The translations under genes were made by a program, and so were the position numbers. A stretch of DNA of 64,000 nt from Prorocentrum cordatum (taxonomy: Eukaryota > Sar > Dinophyceae > Prorocentrales > Prorocentraceae): assembly GCA_963575745.1 (NCBI GenBank), contig CAUYUJ010019077.1, positions 63,560 through 127,559 of the forward strand. Direction: 5' to 3'. The notes below the pieces were generated by a model. That model was given only the letters and a program-made list of their open reading frames with translations. It was not told where the DNA came from and made no database searches. Of this stretch, positions 49,959 to 62,487 are shown in pieces; within the stretch, counting starts at the first letter, position 1, and every line of letters starts with the position of its first letter.

Positions 49959-52900
49959 TCAGAGAGCCTCCTCCGACAGCGCCACAATCGTTGGCTCGCT
50001 CACCACGTCACCTCTTTCCGGGCGCAGGCGGCGCAACGTCTGTCGCAGCTTCTCGTCAGTCCACCTGCCGATGCTGACGGGCACGTCCTCTTGGCGCAAT
50101 CGGAAGGCTCCAGCGACCTGGCCGAGCAACTCCTGCCGCTTGTTGTACTCGGCGATGCCCAAGCGCGTCGGCCGTTCTTCAGGATCCTCCTGCCGCGCGC
50201 GCTCCTCCGCGGCAGCGGCGGCGATTTCCCTCGCGGTCGCGCGCCCGCCACGCCCCCCGCGCTCGCCGCCCGAGGATGGCTCCGAAGCCGCATTGGTTGC
50301 GCTAGCCCCTCCAGCACCCTCGCCGCCCCCTGTCGGCGCCCTCGCGGCGACGCCATCGCTGCCGGGCACTGCGCCAGCATCAGCCGCGGGCGCCGCACGC
50401 GGGGCCTCCCCTGCGTTCTTCTCCTTGAACACCTTCAACTTTCCCTCCGGGATGGGCCCGTCCACGCGCCCATGCCAACCATCTTTGTGCTGCTGCTTGA
50501 AATGCAGCCCGCACAGATCCCCGCATCCCTGCTTTTGCGCGCTCCGGCATTGCCCACCAGCTCCGTTCCCCCACGTCCGAGCCATGCACTTCGCGGGGTC
50601 AATGTTTTCTGGCGTAAAGCGCCGCCATTCGTCCCCCGCGAGCGACGCCCCCGCGCCTGGCTGGACTACAGCAGGCACAGGGTCCGCGGACGGAACGCCA
50701 GCGGCCCTGCCAGCGTCGTCGTCCTCGTCGCCCGCGCGGCCCGGAGCTGGCGGGGACAGCCCGCGCTTCTTGCCCCTGCGCGATGGCGGCTGCGGCTGCC
50801 CCGAAGCGCTGGGGTCCCCGTCGCCAGCGCCAGGATCCCCGCCACCCGCCCGACGCCGCTTGCCCGGTGGCTCACCGCCCGACGCTTGCTGCCCGGCGGG
50901 CGCACTCGGCGGCGCAGACGGCGCGGCAGCGGAGCTGGAAGCAGCGACGCCGCCGCCGCTGCCGCTCCCCGCAGACCCCGCCGCGCGCCCGCCTGCATGC
51001 CCGAGAGGCGCAGTCGGCGGAGCCGGCGGCGCACCAGACGGTCCCGCACCAGCGCTGCCGCTGGCGCCCCCCGCAGACCCCGCCGCCGCGCGCCCGCCGC
51101 CTCCGCCCCGCGGACCCGCCCTGCGCACATACGCAAACACATAGGCGCCAATGTGCACCTGGTGGTTTCCGGCGATCTGCGCCCAAGTCTGGAGCTGGAC
51201 AGCACTGTCGTCGAATTTGGCGTATTCGTTCACGCCCACGGATGCATACGCATAATAGTGTCCGCTTGTCGCGCTTTCGCCCTGGTGCACCACGACCCCC
51301 GAGAAATCGTACTCGCACTGGGAATCCAGAGGCCGCAGAATCTGAGGAAAGCGCACAGGGCGTCTGTCGTACCACTGGCCTATCACCCGCTCCACGATCA
51401 CGAAGAGCACCGGCGGCGACCGCTCCCAGCGATTGCCTGTATATACCCTGATGCCTTGACAGACCCCGGCCGCCGCCCTCTGAGCATCATCGAGGTGAGC
51501 GTGCGCCGGACATCCTGGCCCTGGCTCACCGACATGCCTTAATCCCAGCCGGATCAAGTCCTCCAGATCGCACGGCCCCCGGTGGTCGGGGCCGAGCAAT
51601 TCGGAAGGCACCACCTTCAGAAACGTCCTAATTTCCCCCTTGTCCGAACTTGCTGTGCACGCGGCGCATCGCCTCCGCTGCCGAAACGCAATGCCGCAGA
51701 CGTGCTGCTGGAGCACACTGCGCTGCCCGTGAGCCCCCCTTGCGGTACAAACGGGGTGTTCGGTCTCGGTAACGGCATGGAGGGCGGCCAAGAAGAACTC
51801 TGACGCGTCGCATTGCTTCGGTCTCCCTTGCTGATCGAATTCTGTGAATTCTCGCTCACCAAAAAGCCCCGCGCGCGCGGCGGCAGCCAGCGGCGCGTCG
51901 GTGTCGACCCCCCCGCCCTGGACAGAGAGAGCCGTGGCCTGAGCTCCGAGCGCGCACGCCGCGCAAGATGCCGCACCCAGAGGGCACCGCTGGTCGTGAA
52001 CGTAGAGAAGCCGACGGAAGGGAGCCAGGCGTAGCAGCACCTGCGCGACTGCGCTCACGAAGCAAGTATTGCCGAGGTTTGCGATGCCCACGCCAGAGCC
52101 GCGGCCGCAGTGCCACTGCAGCTCCCTGGTCACCTGCTCCTGGGACACGCCGTAAGCTGCCATGCACAGATCCCGGTCCAGCGGGCGCAGCTCTGGCGGC
52201 TCTGCACCATCGCCAACAGTCGCCGCCGTGCGAAAAATGTCCCCCCAAAGATCCCTCGGCACTACGGTGCCCCTACCGGCACCGCGGCCGCCGCCCGCGC
52301 GCCGTCGCCCCCGCGAAACAACGCTCCCCGTCGACGATGCCGCCGCCGCATCTCCGGTCCCCGTCGCGTCACCGCCGCGGCCGCGGCCCCTGCCCCGCCC
52401 CGCAAGCCCTGCGTCCGGCGCAATGTATGCCGGCGGCACCGTCAGAGCCTGACCCGGGCGCAGCGCGTGCGAGGGCAGAGGCGCATGCACAGACGCCGCA
52501 GGGGCCGCCTCCCCGTCCGAAGGAACTGATCCGGCTGCTTCGTCGTCGTCGTCGTCCGCCTCACCGACGCCCGCTGAGGTCCCCGCGACCCGAGACGGGC
52601 CCAGCGGCGACGCCCGTGGCACCACCGGCGGCGCGGGCGCCGAGCTCGACTCCGGGGCCCTCCGCGCGGCGGGCCCATCCCCCACGTCCCAGCCGTGCTC
52701 CTGCGAGTTCTGCTTGGCGATTTCGAAACTCTCGAGCATCTTTTTTTCAAAGCGTTGGACACCGTCGCGGACGTACTGGGGCGGGCCCCGCTCCAGAATG
52801 TCCCAGGGCGGCAGGTTGTAGACGAGCACGCGGTGGGCCACGCGAACGCGACTGAGCATGACGTACAGGTGCAGCCACCAGTCATCGGCGCCCATGTTCA

Positions 52901-54580
52901 TGGGCTTCTGGAGCACCATGGTGGCCGCATCCATGCCCATGCCCTGCGCGGTCTGCACGGTACGAACTTTCTCTGGCAGCAACGGGATCTGGTACCTCGT
53001 AACCTTCACCTTCCGAAGCTTCCGCTCGCCCTCGCCTTCGTAGTGATGGTTCCACTCCCAGGACGCCCTGCGCGGCGCGATCTGCACAACCCCTTTTCCG
53101 AACCCAAAGTCCTTCTCGAGGCCATCAAACCTGACGAGGACACCGCGCGGCAAACATTTGCATCGATAATAACCGATCTGGTGGGCGTCGTGAAGCTTCT
53201 TTTCGCGCCAATCCGCGTCTGGCGTCTCGAACTCTCGCGGGTGGAACCTCACGTCCACGACTTCCCCCACGGCGTCCTGGACGATCTGGTGCTTCGCCGA
53301 CAACTTCACGTTCAACCGCACACGCATGCCGATGTACAGCGGGCACATGCCGATGAGGTGACCAGTGTTGTTCACGTTCGGCACCTGAAGCATGGCCTTG
53401 TGATGCTCCGCACCGAATGGCCTTGGAGGCAGGTCCACGGCCTGCACGTACAGCAGCATCTGCCCTCTATCCCTGGCCTCTCGCACGGCCCGATACTGCA
53501 TCTGCCTGTGCACGGCCTCCCAGGCGATGCCCATCTCGAACCCGTCCTTGACATGGGGGTCCTGCAACCGCTTGTCGTTCTTACCAGGTCGGACCACCCA
53601 CTTTTGCACCATCCTTTTCTGCTCGGCCGTGAACTTTTTGCCCTGCCCCATGGTCTTCAAGAAGCCGGGCATGAAAGGGCAGGGCGCGTGCGGAGTAAGG
53701 AGACGGTCCTTGAAGCGGTGCGTCTCGTACAGAAACATCGCGTGGGTGAGCCCGTCCAGGAACATGGACTGCCCATTGCGGACGTGATCCGGCGCCTCGG
53801 GCGACTCGGGCTGCAGCAAGGAAGACCTTCTGCCCTTGCCGCTCACCGGCCCCAACTGATAAAAATCCCCCAGGAACATGACAATCGGAACCTTCCCGAA
53901 CGTGTGGCCCCGCGCCATGTACAGGTTCACATCGCAATTATACTGAGCCTTACGGGCTTTGCACATGCGAAACGATGCAGCGCCGAGAAGCTGGGGCGGC
54001 ACCATGGACACCTCCTCCACGATGACGGCCTTGAGGTCGTTCATGCGGTCCACGATGTCATCGACCTTCTGTCTAGACAGCGTTCTGATGTCCATGGCCT
54101 GTTGGCCGCTCAGCCCGAAGCCGCTGTGGATCGTCTCCCCCCCGATGACGCGCGCAGCGCTGTTCGACGAGGCCACGGCGATCTCCGATCCCGCGCCGAA
54201 CACCTCGTTGAGCAGACGTCGCAGCAGTTTTACCACCTCCGTCTTCCCCGTCCCGCCCTCCCCGTGCAACAGGAGAGCCATCTGCTCCACCGGCTTAGGG
54301 CTTTTTCCGCTGTCCAGATCTCGATGGTATGCCACGATGGCCTCCACCCGGCCCACGAGCAGGGCGACCACCGCCTTCTGCTCCTGATTGAACGTCACGG
54401 GGTTCTCCGCCCTGTTCGCCCACTCGTCAAACAGCCTCTCCGCGATGTTGCGCGCCCGCGGCGGCCGCTTCTCGTCGCCGGCAACCGCGGGCGCCGGCGG
54501 CCGACCAGGCACGAGCACGGCAGGCGCCGAACCCGCGAGGCCGCTCCGCCCGTCGCCATCCCCAGGCAAGCCCTCTGCTC
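49959..54580 (-). CDS. Helitron helicase fused to ubiquitin-specific protease
   Basis: About 1536 residues. PIF1/RecD-type helicase about 45-620: Walker A GEGGTGKT (103-110), Walker B VIVEEVSM (E185/E186, where DE is usual), GDFYQLGPV (234-242), and late motifs TVQTAQGMGMDAATMVL and LYVMLSRVR. After a low-complexity linker comes a C19 ubiquitin-specific protease about 824-1150: Cys box ANLGNTCFVSA (C836), KQCDASEFFL, His box SGHYYAYAS (H1104) and KFDDSAV (D1120/D1121). All catalytic residues are present. A Cys/His module follows (1328-1375: CMARTW, GGQC, GCGDLCGLH). The helicase should unwind the element during rolling-circle transposition. The USP probably removes ubiquitin from the transposase or host factors (inference). 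The first residues come from the preceding frame via a shift near 54575. Confidence 0.85.
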
Positions 54581-57262
54581 CCTTTTCCTGTATCGGAACG
54601 CCTCCTTCTGCTGTGCTTTGCCCTCCTCGAACTGGGAGTCGTCCAACTCGAGACCGCGGAAGCCGGTCTGCATTCCAGTACTCGCGACAGCAGGCTGCGG
54701 CTCATGGTCTTTCGCATAGCCGTCAAGGAAGATATTCTTATAGACCAAGCTTTGTGCCGACCCACGAATAAGCTCCAACTGGGCCACCGCGGGCACCTCG
54801 CTATCCTTCAAGGCGTGCGCGGGCATCTGTCGGTGCGCCGCCCACGCTTCGTCCGCCTCGCCCTCGTCCACCTCCTGAACAAAACCGTCCAGCGCTCCGC
54901 CGCCGGCGCCCGCCCCCTCCTCGTCTGCCTCCCCGGCAGGCCGATTCCCCACTGCCTCCAGCTCAGCAGACAGCTCGAAGTCCTTGGCCTCCGGACGGAC
55001 TTTGGTTCGCGGCCGCCCCTTCGCCTCCGCCTCCACGTCGAGGTTCGTCGCGACCTGGACGGTCCAGCGTGCCATGAACTCGGCGGCGCTGGGGCGCTGT
55101 GCAAAATGGCCCGGGCCATCCTCTGAGCCCCGGTTCAAATCGATGTCCTCGATCGTGAACCACTTTCCAGCTCGCCGCTCGCACTCCTCGCACTGCCTGG
55201 ACAACGCCAACTGATTGGCCCACCACTCCTCCCAGGCAGGCTTATGCTTCCCAGACGCGTCGACACCGGCCCTGTAGGGCGCCCAGGCCGCAGCCCCCTT
55301 CTCAGCAGGCTGCAACGGACGAAAGATCACAGACTTGAACAGCGCGTTCACCTCTGCCTCTTTCTCCTTCGAAGGCATCGTGAAGCCGAAGAACTTGGGC
55401 ACCCTGAACGGCGCGCCGACGCGGAGCCTCTGCACTCGGAAGGCGGCAGTTGGGTGCGTGTCCGCGAACGCGAACGTCTCGAAGTCCTGCGGGTCGAAGT
55501 GGAGCGGGTTGGCCTGCGCCGTGTACACGTACATGGCGTAATGGTACATGCCCATGGACTTCAGGGGCTCCCTGTCGCCGCGATGCAGCCAGTCCATCTT
55601 CATGTCGTGGTCCAGCCGCGCCTTGTATGCCACCGCCTGCTGCTGCTCCTGCTCGGGCTTCCCCTCCCCAGCAGTACCGGCGGCCGCGCCCTCCCCGACA
55701 ACGCCGTCGACGACCTCGGCGTGCAGCGCTGCGCGCCCGTCGCCCAGCGCATCCATGATACCGCCCCCCCCCTCGCCGTCCTCTTCTCCCGCGGCCGGCT
55801 GGTCCACCTCGATGTGGTCTGCGCGCGGGTCGGTCCAGAAGTCGTCCATTTTCTGATGAACGGCGGAGCTTGCCTGGAACGCCAGCGCCACGATCCCCTT
55901 GCAATACAGAGTCCAGGTGTCATGAGAGCAATAGCACTCGTGGCCATACTGCATCTGAAACATCATCTCGGGCAGCTTCTTCAGGAGCGACCGGTGCGAG
56001 CTGGTCGTGAGCTCGATGACAGTTCGCCTGGCAGAGTCGAGCACTCCGCCGCAGCCGCTGCGACGAGCGGCAGCAGCGGCCCGGGCCCCATCGACGTCCT
56101 CCTCGCCTTCCGCCTCCGCCGCCTCATCCGCCTCCCGTTCGGCCTTCTGCTGGAGTCGAAGCCACTCCAACCCGGTGCTCTGCGCGTGCAGCACTCCAAG
56201 GTCCCCCGCGATCGGCCCCGCCTTGGTCGTGTAGTCCGTCTGGTAGTGGGCCACATTGATGGCATCCATGAAAACGGCCTCCAGCGAGCGCAGCACGTGC
56301 TCTTGCAGGCTGCCGGGCGGACCGCTGCCGCTCGCGCCAGCAGCTGCGGCGGCGGCTGGCGACGAGGGCGCGCTCGATGCAGGCCTGCCAGACGCCGCCG
56401 CGTTCGACGCGGCGCGGCCTGGCGCCCGCGACTTCGGCTCTCTCTGGACGGCTGCCTCCGACAACTCGCGCTCCGCGCGCCGGTCGCTGTAGTAGCCCAG
56501 GCCCTGCTCCCCCTTCTTGAACACGAACCCGGGCCGGCTGCCTTCGTAACACGCAGCCGCGCAGAACCTCGCGGTGTCCTCGCCATGTGGCTCTGCTAGC
56601 CCGACTGCCTGCTCGACGCCGCGCTGTTCCGGCGTCGGCGGAGGCGGCGGACGCAGGTCATACGCATCGGCCAGATCGCACTCGCACGGATCTTCATCGC
56701 CCCCACCCATGTCCCAGATCTCCGCGTCGGGATCGTCCATCGTGGTCGGCGCCCCGCCGAGCAAGCCTCCTCCCCTGGGCAGGCCGAGGCGGCGGGCCAC
56801 GGGCAGGCGCGCCCCCCCCGCCGCAGCCGCGCGCGCCGCCCTCTGGCCCGCCCCGCCCCCGCCCTGCGTTGCGGCCGACACCCCCGAACCCGTGGAACCT
56901 CCGCTCTGCCCGGTGCCCTCGTCGCCACCGGCGCCGCCAGTCTCGACGCCAGCCAGCGCTTCCGACGCGTCGGCGACCAGCTCGGCGAACGCAACCAGCT
57001 CCGGAGGCGGCGGCACGACCGGGTCGCCGTCGCGCGAACCCCCGACGCTGGCGTCGCCAGGCAGGTCGAGCACCACGCGGTCCAGACACTGGACGTCCAG
57101 GTTGCTCCGCAGACACACCTGGTCCACAGGGTTCGTGCTCCCATGGTACGGGTGGTACGGCACCACGTCGACGCGACCAGCTCTGCCGTACCGGTTGCAG
57201 CGGTGCGGCCACGGGCCGTACGTGCACTGTTCGTCGAGGACCAGGCGTTCGCCCGGCGGGTT
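54580..57262 (-). CDS. Helitron Rep, C-terminal part with Y2 motif
   Basis: The meaningful part begins at ERLVLDEQCTYGPWPHRCN; a few codons upstream are a shadow frame. Contains the Helitron-type stretch VVPYHPYHGSTNPVDQVCLR and the tyrosine motif HYQTDYTTKAG (Y396/Y400/K403 counting from 57430), which fits Y-x3-Y-x2-K of two-tyrosine Rep proteins that nick and rejoin DNA. Acidic and Ala/Gly-rich linkers separate the conserved blocks, and a C-terminal region (RVPKFFGFTMPS, FMARWTVQVATNLD) follows. Separated from the HUH half by a frameshift near 57255 and from the helicase by another near 54575. Confidence 0.75.
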
Positions 57263-59690
57263 CCGCGCTGGTCCTCCTGCGGTGGGCCGTACTCGATCCG
57301 CGCCCCATCGGGCAAGACCAAGTCCTTTCCTTTGCGCAAGCGCCGCCAGACGAAGGAGGCGGCCGGAAGCTTCCTGGACGGGTGGCTGTAGACCGCAGTC
57401 TCGTACTCGTGGTAGAAGCCGAGCCGGCACACCTTGCAGTGCTGAGGCACGTCGTCATTCGTCTTGTGCTTCCAGCAAGTGGGACCGCACCTGTGAAGGT
57501 GGCTCCGGATGATACACTGGCGCGCGTCCCGCGCAAAGCAGCGCGCCCAGGTGTGCGCCTCCTCCCTCGTGCCCTCCGCAAAGTGCATCGCCGCGGTGCC
57601 GTCCGCGCGCACGCGGTACGCAGGCTTGCGGCGGTACTGCGGCTGCAGCGTCGCGTGCGCACCCGTGAGAGGCTCGCCAAATACCGCTGGGTACTGTGCC
57701 CGCTGCTCATGGGGATCGGGCTCTGGATCTGCCAGCGGCGCGAACGGGCGCTGCCGGAGCGGACCCTCTATTGCGGGCTGTTGCTGCTGCAGCGTCGCCC
57801 GCTCCTCCACGAGATCGACGTTCATCATGGCCGCAACCTGATTCCGCAGCTCTTCTGTGGACAATTTGTTGTCAGCACGGACGGAGCGACGGCCCTCTTC
57901 GTACGCCGTCTTGCAAAACTTCCCGAGCTGACGACGCGAGGCGCCAGCGATGGCATTGTGCTTCAATTGGAGGTCGCTCTCCTCTCGCTTCCCGTCCGCG
58001 AACGCGAGTCGTCGATCCCGCGGGCCGAGCGGAAGCGGCGGCAGCCGGTCCGGCCCGTCCAAGCCCAGCTGCCGGCCCACCTCCTCCGCCGCGTCGAACT
58101 GCACGCTGCCGACCGTGGCGAGCACGGCCTCCCTCCACTTCCTCAAACGCTCCTCGAGGCCTTCGACGTCCCCCGCGCGCAGCCTCGCGAGGAACGCGCC
58201 AGTCATCGGGTGCAGGCGCCACAGGTGGATGTGCGGATGGATGCCGCCGCGCCCCTGCGACTCCACGGGTCCGAAGAACGCGCGGACGAGCCCGAACGCT
58301 CCACACGCCCCCGTGGCGGCCACGCCGTCGGAGACGCCCGTGGCCCCGCGCTGCGGCGTGACGCCGACGACATGCTCCAGGAACAGTTCCAGCATGAGGT
58401 TCGTGACCATGGCCTGCGACACCGGGTCAGCGGCCACCCGCCGCAGCATGTCCCGCGTCGAAGGCATCACGGGAGCAGTCTCCTCCAGCAGCCGCCATTG
58501 CTGCACGGAGGCGCCCTCGTACATCAGGGACACCATCAGGTTCCGAGTGTCCGCGATGTTCGGCGTCGTGAACACCAGGGGCGGACCGAAGAGCCGGGTG
58601 TAGCTGGTACTGATGTGCCGCAGCGTGGTCCGGTGCGCGTCGGAGCCGACAACATCACGGTTGCTGAGCAGCATGCTGCGCAGCGCGCTCTCGACGTTCC
58701 GGGGCACGCCCTCGTGGCCCAGGGCCTCCTTGATGCCCGCCCCCCTGCCGAGCACGGCCACGACCTGCGCCAGCTCCTCTGGCGTCAGTGCGGCGAGGTC
58801 CGCGATGTACTCCCCCAGGCACTGCTTGCGCACGAATAACCTGGCCGACTGAATGATAGCCTTCCTGCGCCAGAGGCAATACTGGGCCGTGAGCAGGTCA
58901 GCGTGGCGACGCCAGCGCGGCACGGGCGAGTCAGACGCGGCGGGCGCCCACGCGGCGTCGGGCCCGGGCGCCCGCGCAGCGTCGGGTGCCGAGACGTCGT
59001 CGGCGACCTCGTACTCGAGCTCCTCGCGAGCCATGAGGCACCTGCACCACTCGTCGCACGTCAACTTCGCCTCCCTCTCGAGTCCGAAGACGCCGTCGCC
59101 GCACGGAAACGCGACGGGGTCGAAAGCACTCCAGAAACCGGGGGAGAACATGCTGACAGGCTCGGTTCCAGTGGGCACGACGACCCGGACCGCACGCCTC
59201 GCCCCCCCGCCCTCAGCGCCCCCGTCCGGCGCGCCGCCGCCGCCGCCGCCACCGGCCGCGCTCTTCCCTGCAACTCCCGGAGGAGGCCGCGTGGCCTGAA
59301 TCTTCTGCTCCGTCTGCTCCAGCTTCTTCGTGAGTGCCTCCTTCTTGCAGTTGGTGAGCAACTTCGCAGCCTTGTGGGCCTCTTTCGCAGCCTCCGCCAA
59401 GCGCCGGTCGGAATCTCGGTCCTGGAAATTCCCCATGCCGTCGCACTGCCGCGTTAGTGCCTCCGCACGCTGCTTCTCGCGCACAATCACCTCCGCCCTC
59501 TGGAGGCTGAGGTGCACGTTCTGCCACTGCTTGTCCAGATCGGCCAGCATGTCGGAGTCCGCGACTGCGGCGCAGTACTCGCCCTCTTCGACACCCTCGC
59601 CGCCCCCTCCCTCACCAGCCTTGCCCTCGTCGCCCTCTGAGTCCTCCCCGCCAGCGCCCGCAGCGTCCTCACGGTGGGGTCCCCGCCCCA
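57255..59690 (-). CDS. Helitron Rep, N-terminal HUH part
   Basis: Frame of the 984-residue ORF from 59550, but open in the same frame up to about 59690 as an acidic linker (EDSEGDEGKAGEG). Contains FGPPLVFTTPNIAD (about 321-334), typical of Helitron_like_N, and the metal-binding HUH motif in GRGGIHPHIHLW (H440/H442). The HUH endonuclease binds the divalent metal for single-strand cleavage at the transposon end. The stretch after GARIEYGPPQEDQRG is out of frame and continues in the next CDS. Confidence 0.75.
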
Positions 59691-61440
59691 GCCCCCTGCC
59701 TCGCCCCCGCCGTCAGCCGCCGCGTTCGCTTCGCCCTCCGCGCTCGCAGCGCCTGCACTCGTCCGCTTCGGCGGGGCCGAGCCCGCGCCGGGCTGCACGG
59801 CATCGGCCGGGCCCTCCTGGCGAGCGTTGCCGCCCTTACCCCCCACGGCCACGCACGCCGCGAGACAGCGAGGCAGGCCCAGGAGCGAGGAGCCGTCGCC
59901 ACCGCCGTCGCCCCCGGGGTCCGCAAAGTTTCGCGCGGCCTCTTCGTCCCACCGCACCGCGGCGCACTGCTCGTTCGTGTCGCGGAGGTACTCGTAAGCG
60001 CGCCTGAAATCGGCGAGGGGCACGCCGAGCTCCTCCAATAGCGCCTTCTGCAGGGTGGCGGGGTCGGACCCCGCGAAGACAATCTGCACGAACTCGACGA
60101 GGTCGCTCTCCCGCGGCGGCAGCGACAGCACCTGCCGACCGCCGTCCGCCTGCGGGAACGCCACGAAGTTCCCCACGTACGCCTTGATCTTCTGGTCGAT
60201 TGGAGCCCACTCGCCAGAATCGGCCTTGCAGTTGAACCGCCGCACGATGCCCCGCGCGATGGGCAGCAGAAGCTTCGCGCCCAGCGTGAGATTCCGCAGC
60301 GGCAGTGGCAGCCGCCCGATCCAGAGGTCGTTGGCCAGCGCGCAGGTCGGCATCGTGGGCAACCTCTTGGTGAGCGCGCCGTGACACCCTGCACAGATGG
60401 GCACCTTCTGCTTCGCGTCGGCCACGAGCACTCCGTCTGACTGGCGCCTGTCAATCGTGAAGCACTTCTTGTGCAAGAGCCACAGCTTCCCGTCTGGGCC
60501 AGGGTCGCGCACTGCGGACGCCTCCAGCTCCTCGAGGGGGATGCCGCCCGGGCGCTCGACGCCGTCGGGGCCCTCGCGCACGAAGCGCCACCGGGCGTGG
60601 TACCGTGCCGGGTCCAGCAGCGCGTGGGCGCGCTGCCGCTGCGTCAGGCGCATGGCCTGAGCCTGCGCGCCTGCGGCCTCGGATGCCTCTCCCCTCGCCG
60701 CCTCGAGCTCGGCGCGCGCGGGCCGCTTCGGCACCTCGTCGCAGAGCAGCGAACGCTGCCCGGCGCCGTCCGGCTGCTGCCAGAAGTGCACGCGCTGCAG
60801 CTCGTCCGCCCAGTGGAGACGAGCGCAGACGCAGCAGGCGACCCTCGAGCGCACGGCGCGGCGACTCTGCCCAGGCTCGGGCCCCTCGGCGTCCGACGCC
60901 GCTGGAGCAGCGCCCAGCGCGTCCAAGTCCACGGGCGGCATGTCCACGCCCGCGGGCGGCACGGCCCCGTCCGCGCCTGGCGGCTTCCACCAGGCGCGCG
61001 GCGCGTCCGGCGCGGCAGCGGCGGCGGCGGCGCCCCCCGAGACGTCGGCGGGCGCTGCGCAGGCCGGCCAGTCGTGAGACCCCGTGACGAGGTGCTCAGA
61101 GAAGGCCTCCACGCACTGCCGCCACTCCTGGGGCCTCACGGGCCGCACGTCTCCGTCCTTCTCCGGCCACTGCTCGGCCAGGTAGAACAGGCGCTTCCTG
61201 TACTCCGGCCACCCGTGGTGCTTTTTTCGCACGTGCGTCATGAAGCCGGCATGCGTGGCGAAGTTCTGCTCGCAAAGGCGGCACGGGAACGGCGGGAGAG
61301 CCTCCGGGGCCTCGTTGAAAGCCCGCAGAGGGTGGCGCTCGTCACGCGGCAGAGGCACATACTTCGGCTGGAGCCTGGGCACGCGCGCCTTGCGAGCGGC
61401 AGCGATGGCCGGGGTAGGCACCGCCGGCCTGCGTCTCGCG
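59690..61440 (-). CDS. Helitron zinc-finger and DUF6570-like region
   Basis: Begins near RRRPAVPTPAIAAARKARVP at a frame change. A C2H2 finger (C47, C50, H63, H68 counting from 61421) is followed by a Cys-rich CCVCARLHWADEL block and by ICAGCHGAL, LPTMPTCALANDLWIGRLP and LPLRNLTLGAKLLLPIARG. That last text corresponds to the region found upstream of Rep in many Helitrons (DUF6570-type). Likely role: DNA recognition and Rep folding (inference). The frame slips at a G-rich run (GGGGCGGGG) near 59685 into the Rep frame. Confidence 0.7.
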
Positions 61441-62487
61441 CAACCGCGCCTCCTTCACGGCCAAGCCGTACCGTTCCGGACACTCGCGCGTCAGGGGGCT
61501 GTGGCGCTTGTCCGGGTCCCACAGCCCGAAGGGTCGCTGCTCGGGACTGCCGTGGCTCCCACAGAACACTCCCTGACCCTTGCACGGGTTCCTGCTGCAC
61601 TGCCAGAGAACGCATCCGCCCTTGTACGGGCGCCAGACGCGCGCGACGCACCTGCCCGCGGCGAGCGGCGCAAGGTCCAGGAGCCAGGCCGGCAAGGTGC
61701 CCTCCTCGCTCACGTGAGGGTCATCCAGAGCCACGTTCACCTCCACGTCCCCTGCCCTCACTGTCTTCCCTGCGAGGCGCTCCTCCTCTTCCTTCCGCAG
61801 CCGCTCCTGCTGCAACCGCTCCTGGTCCCTTCTCGCCGTCCCGCGAGTCCGCGGCCCTGGCCCCTCGGGAGCTGGCCTCTTGGGTCCGCCGCCGAGCAGC
61901 CGACCCGCACCCCCGCCCGCGCCCCCCTCGCCGTCGCCGCCCGCGCCACCGTCGCCCAGCCCCTGCGCACCAGAGCCCGACCCCGACGCTGGTCCACCGG
62001 CCGCACCGCTGCCCGAAGAGGACCCGCCGCCGCCGCCGCCGCCGCCCCCGGAAGAGTCGTCGCCGCCGGCCCCTCCTCCCACCACCTCATCCCCGCACCC
62101 CGCCAGCCGCAGCCATTCGCGGCATGTCCGGTCCAACCAGATGCGCACGAATTCCTGCGAATACTTCTTCGCCACCCTTGCAACACCCCGCGCGAGTTCC
62201 GCTTCCTTGAAATCGGGCTGCCCGCGCCGATCGGCGAACGCGTCCGGCCAGACACCGCCGTGACGGGCACGGAACTGGTTGAGGGCAATCAGAACGCCCT
62301 TGTCCGTCGCTGCAGCCGCGGCGCCCTTCTCCACCGCGGCGAGCAACGCGGGATCCCTCTCGAGCGCGGCGAGCAGGCGCTGCTGGTCCCGGTCCCAGTG
62401 CCCCGCGGCGAGGTTCCACGTGAAGCCCACGCCCGCCCGCTCCTGGCGCACGAAAGTCGCCACCTGCCGCGCCGCCTGAGGCTTCAT
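61435..62487 (-). CDS. Helitron N-terminal region with Cys/His module
   Basis: About 350 meaningful residues. First part alpha-helical and basic (RQVATFVRQERAG, VRIWLDRTCREWLRL), then a Gly/Ser-rich linker, then a Cys/His module (C280 in CVARVW, C292, C297, C302, C309, H312) that resembles the module in the helicase-USP protein at 1328-1356. Function unknown; the module is probably zinc-binding. Entered by a frameshift at about 62485. Confidence 0.6.
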
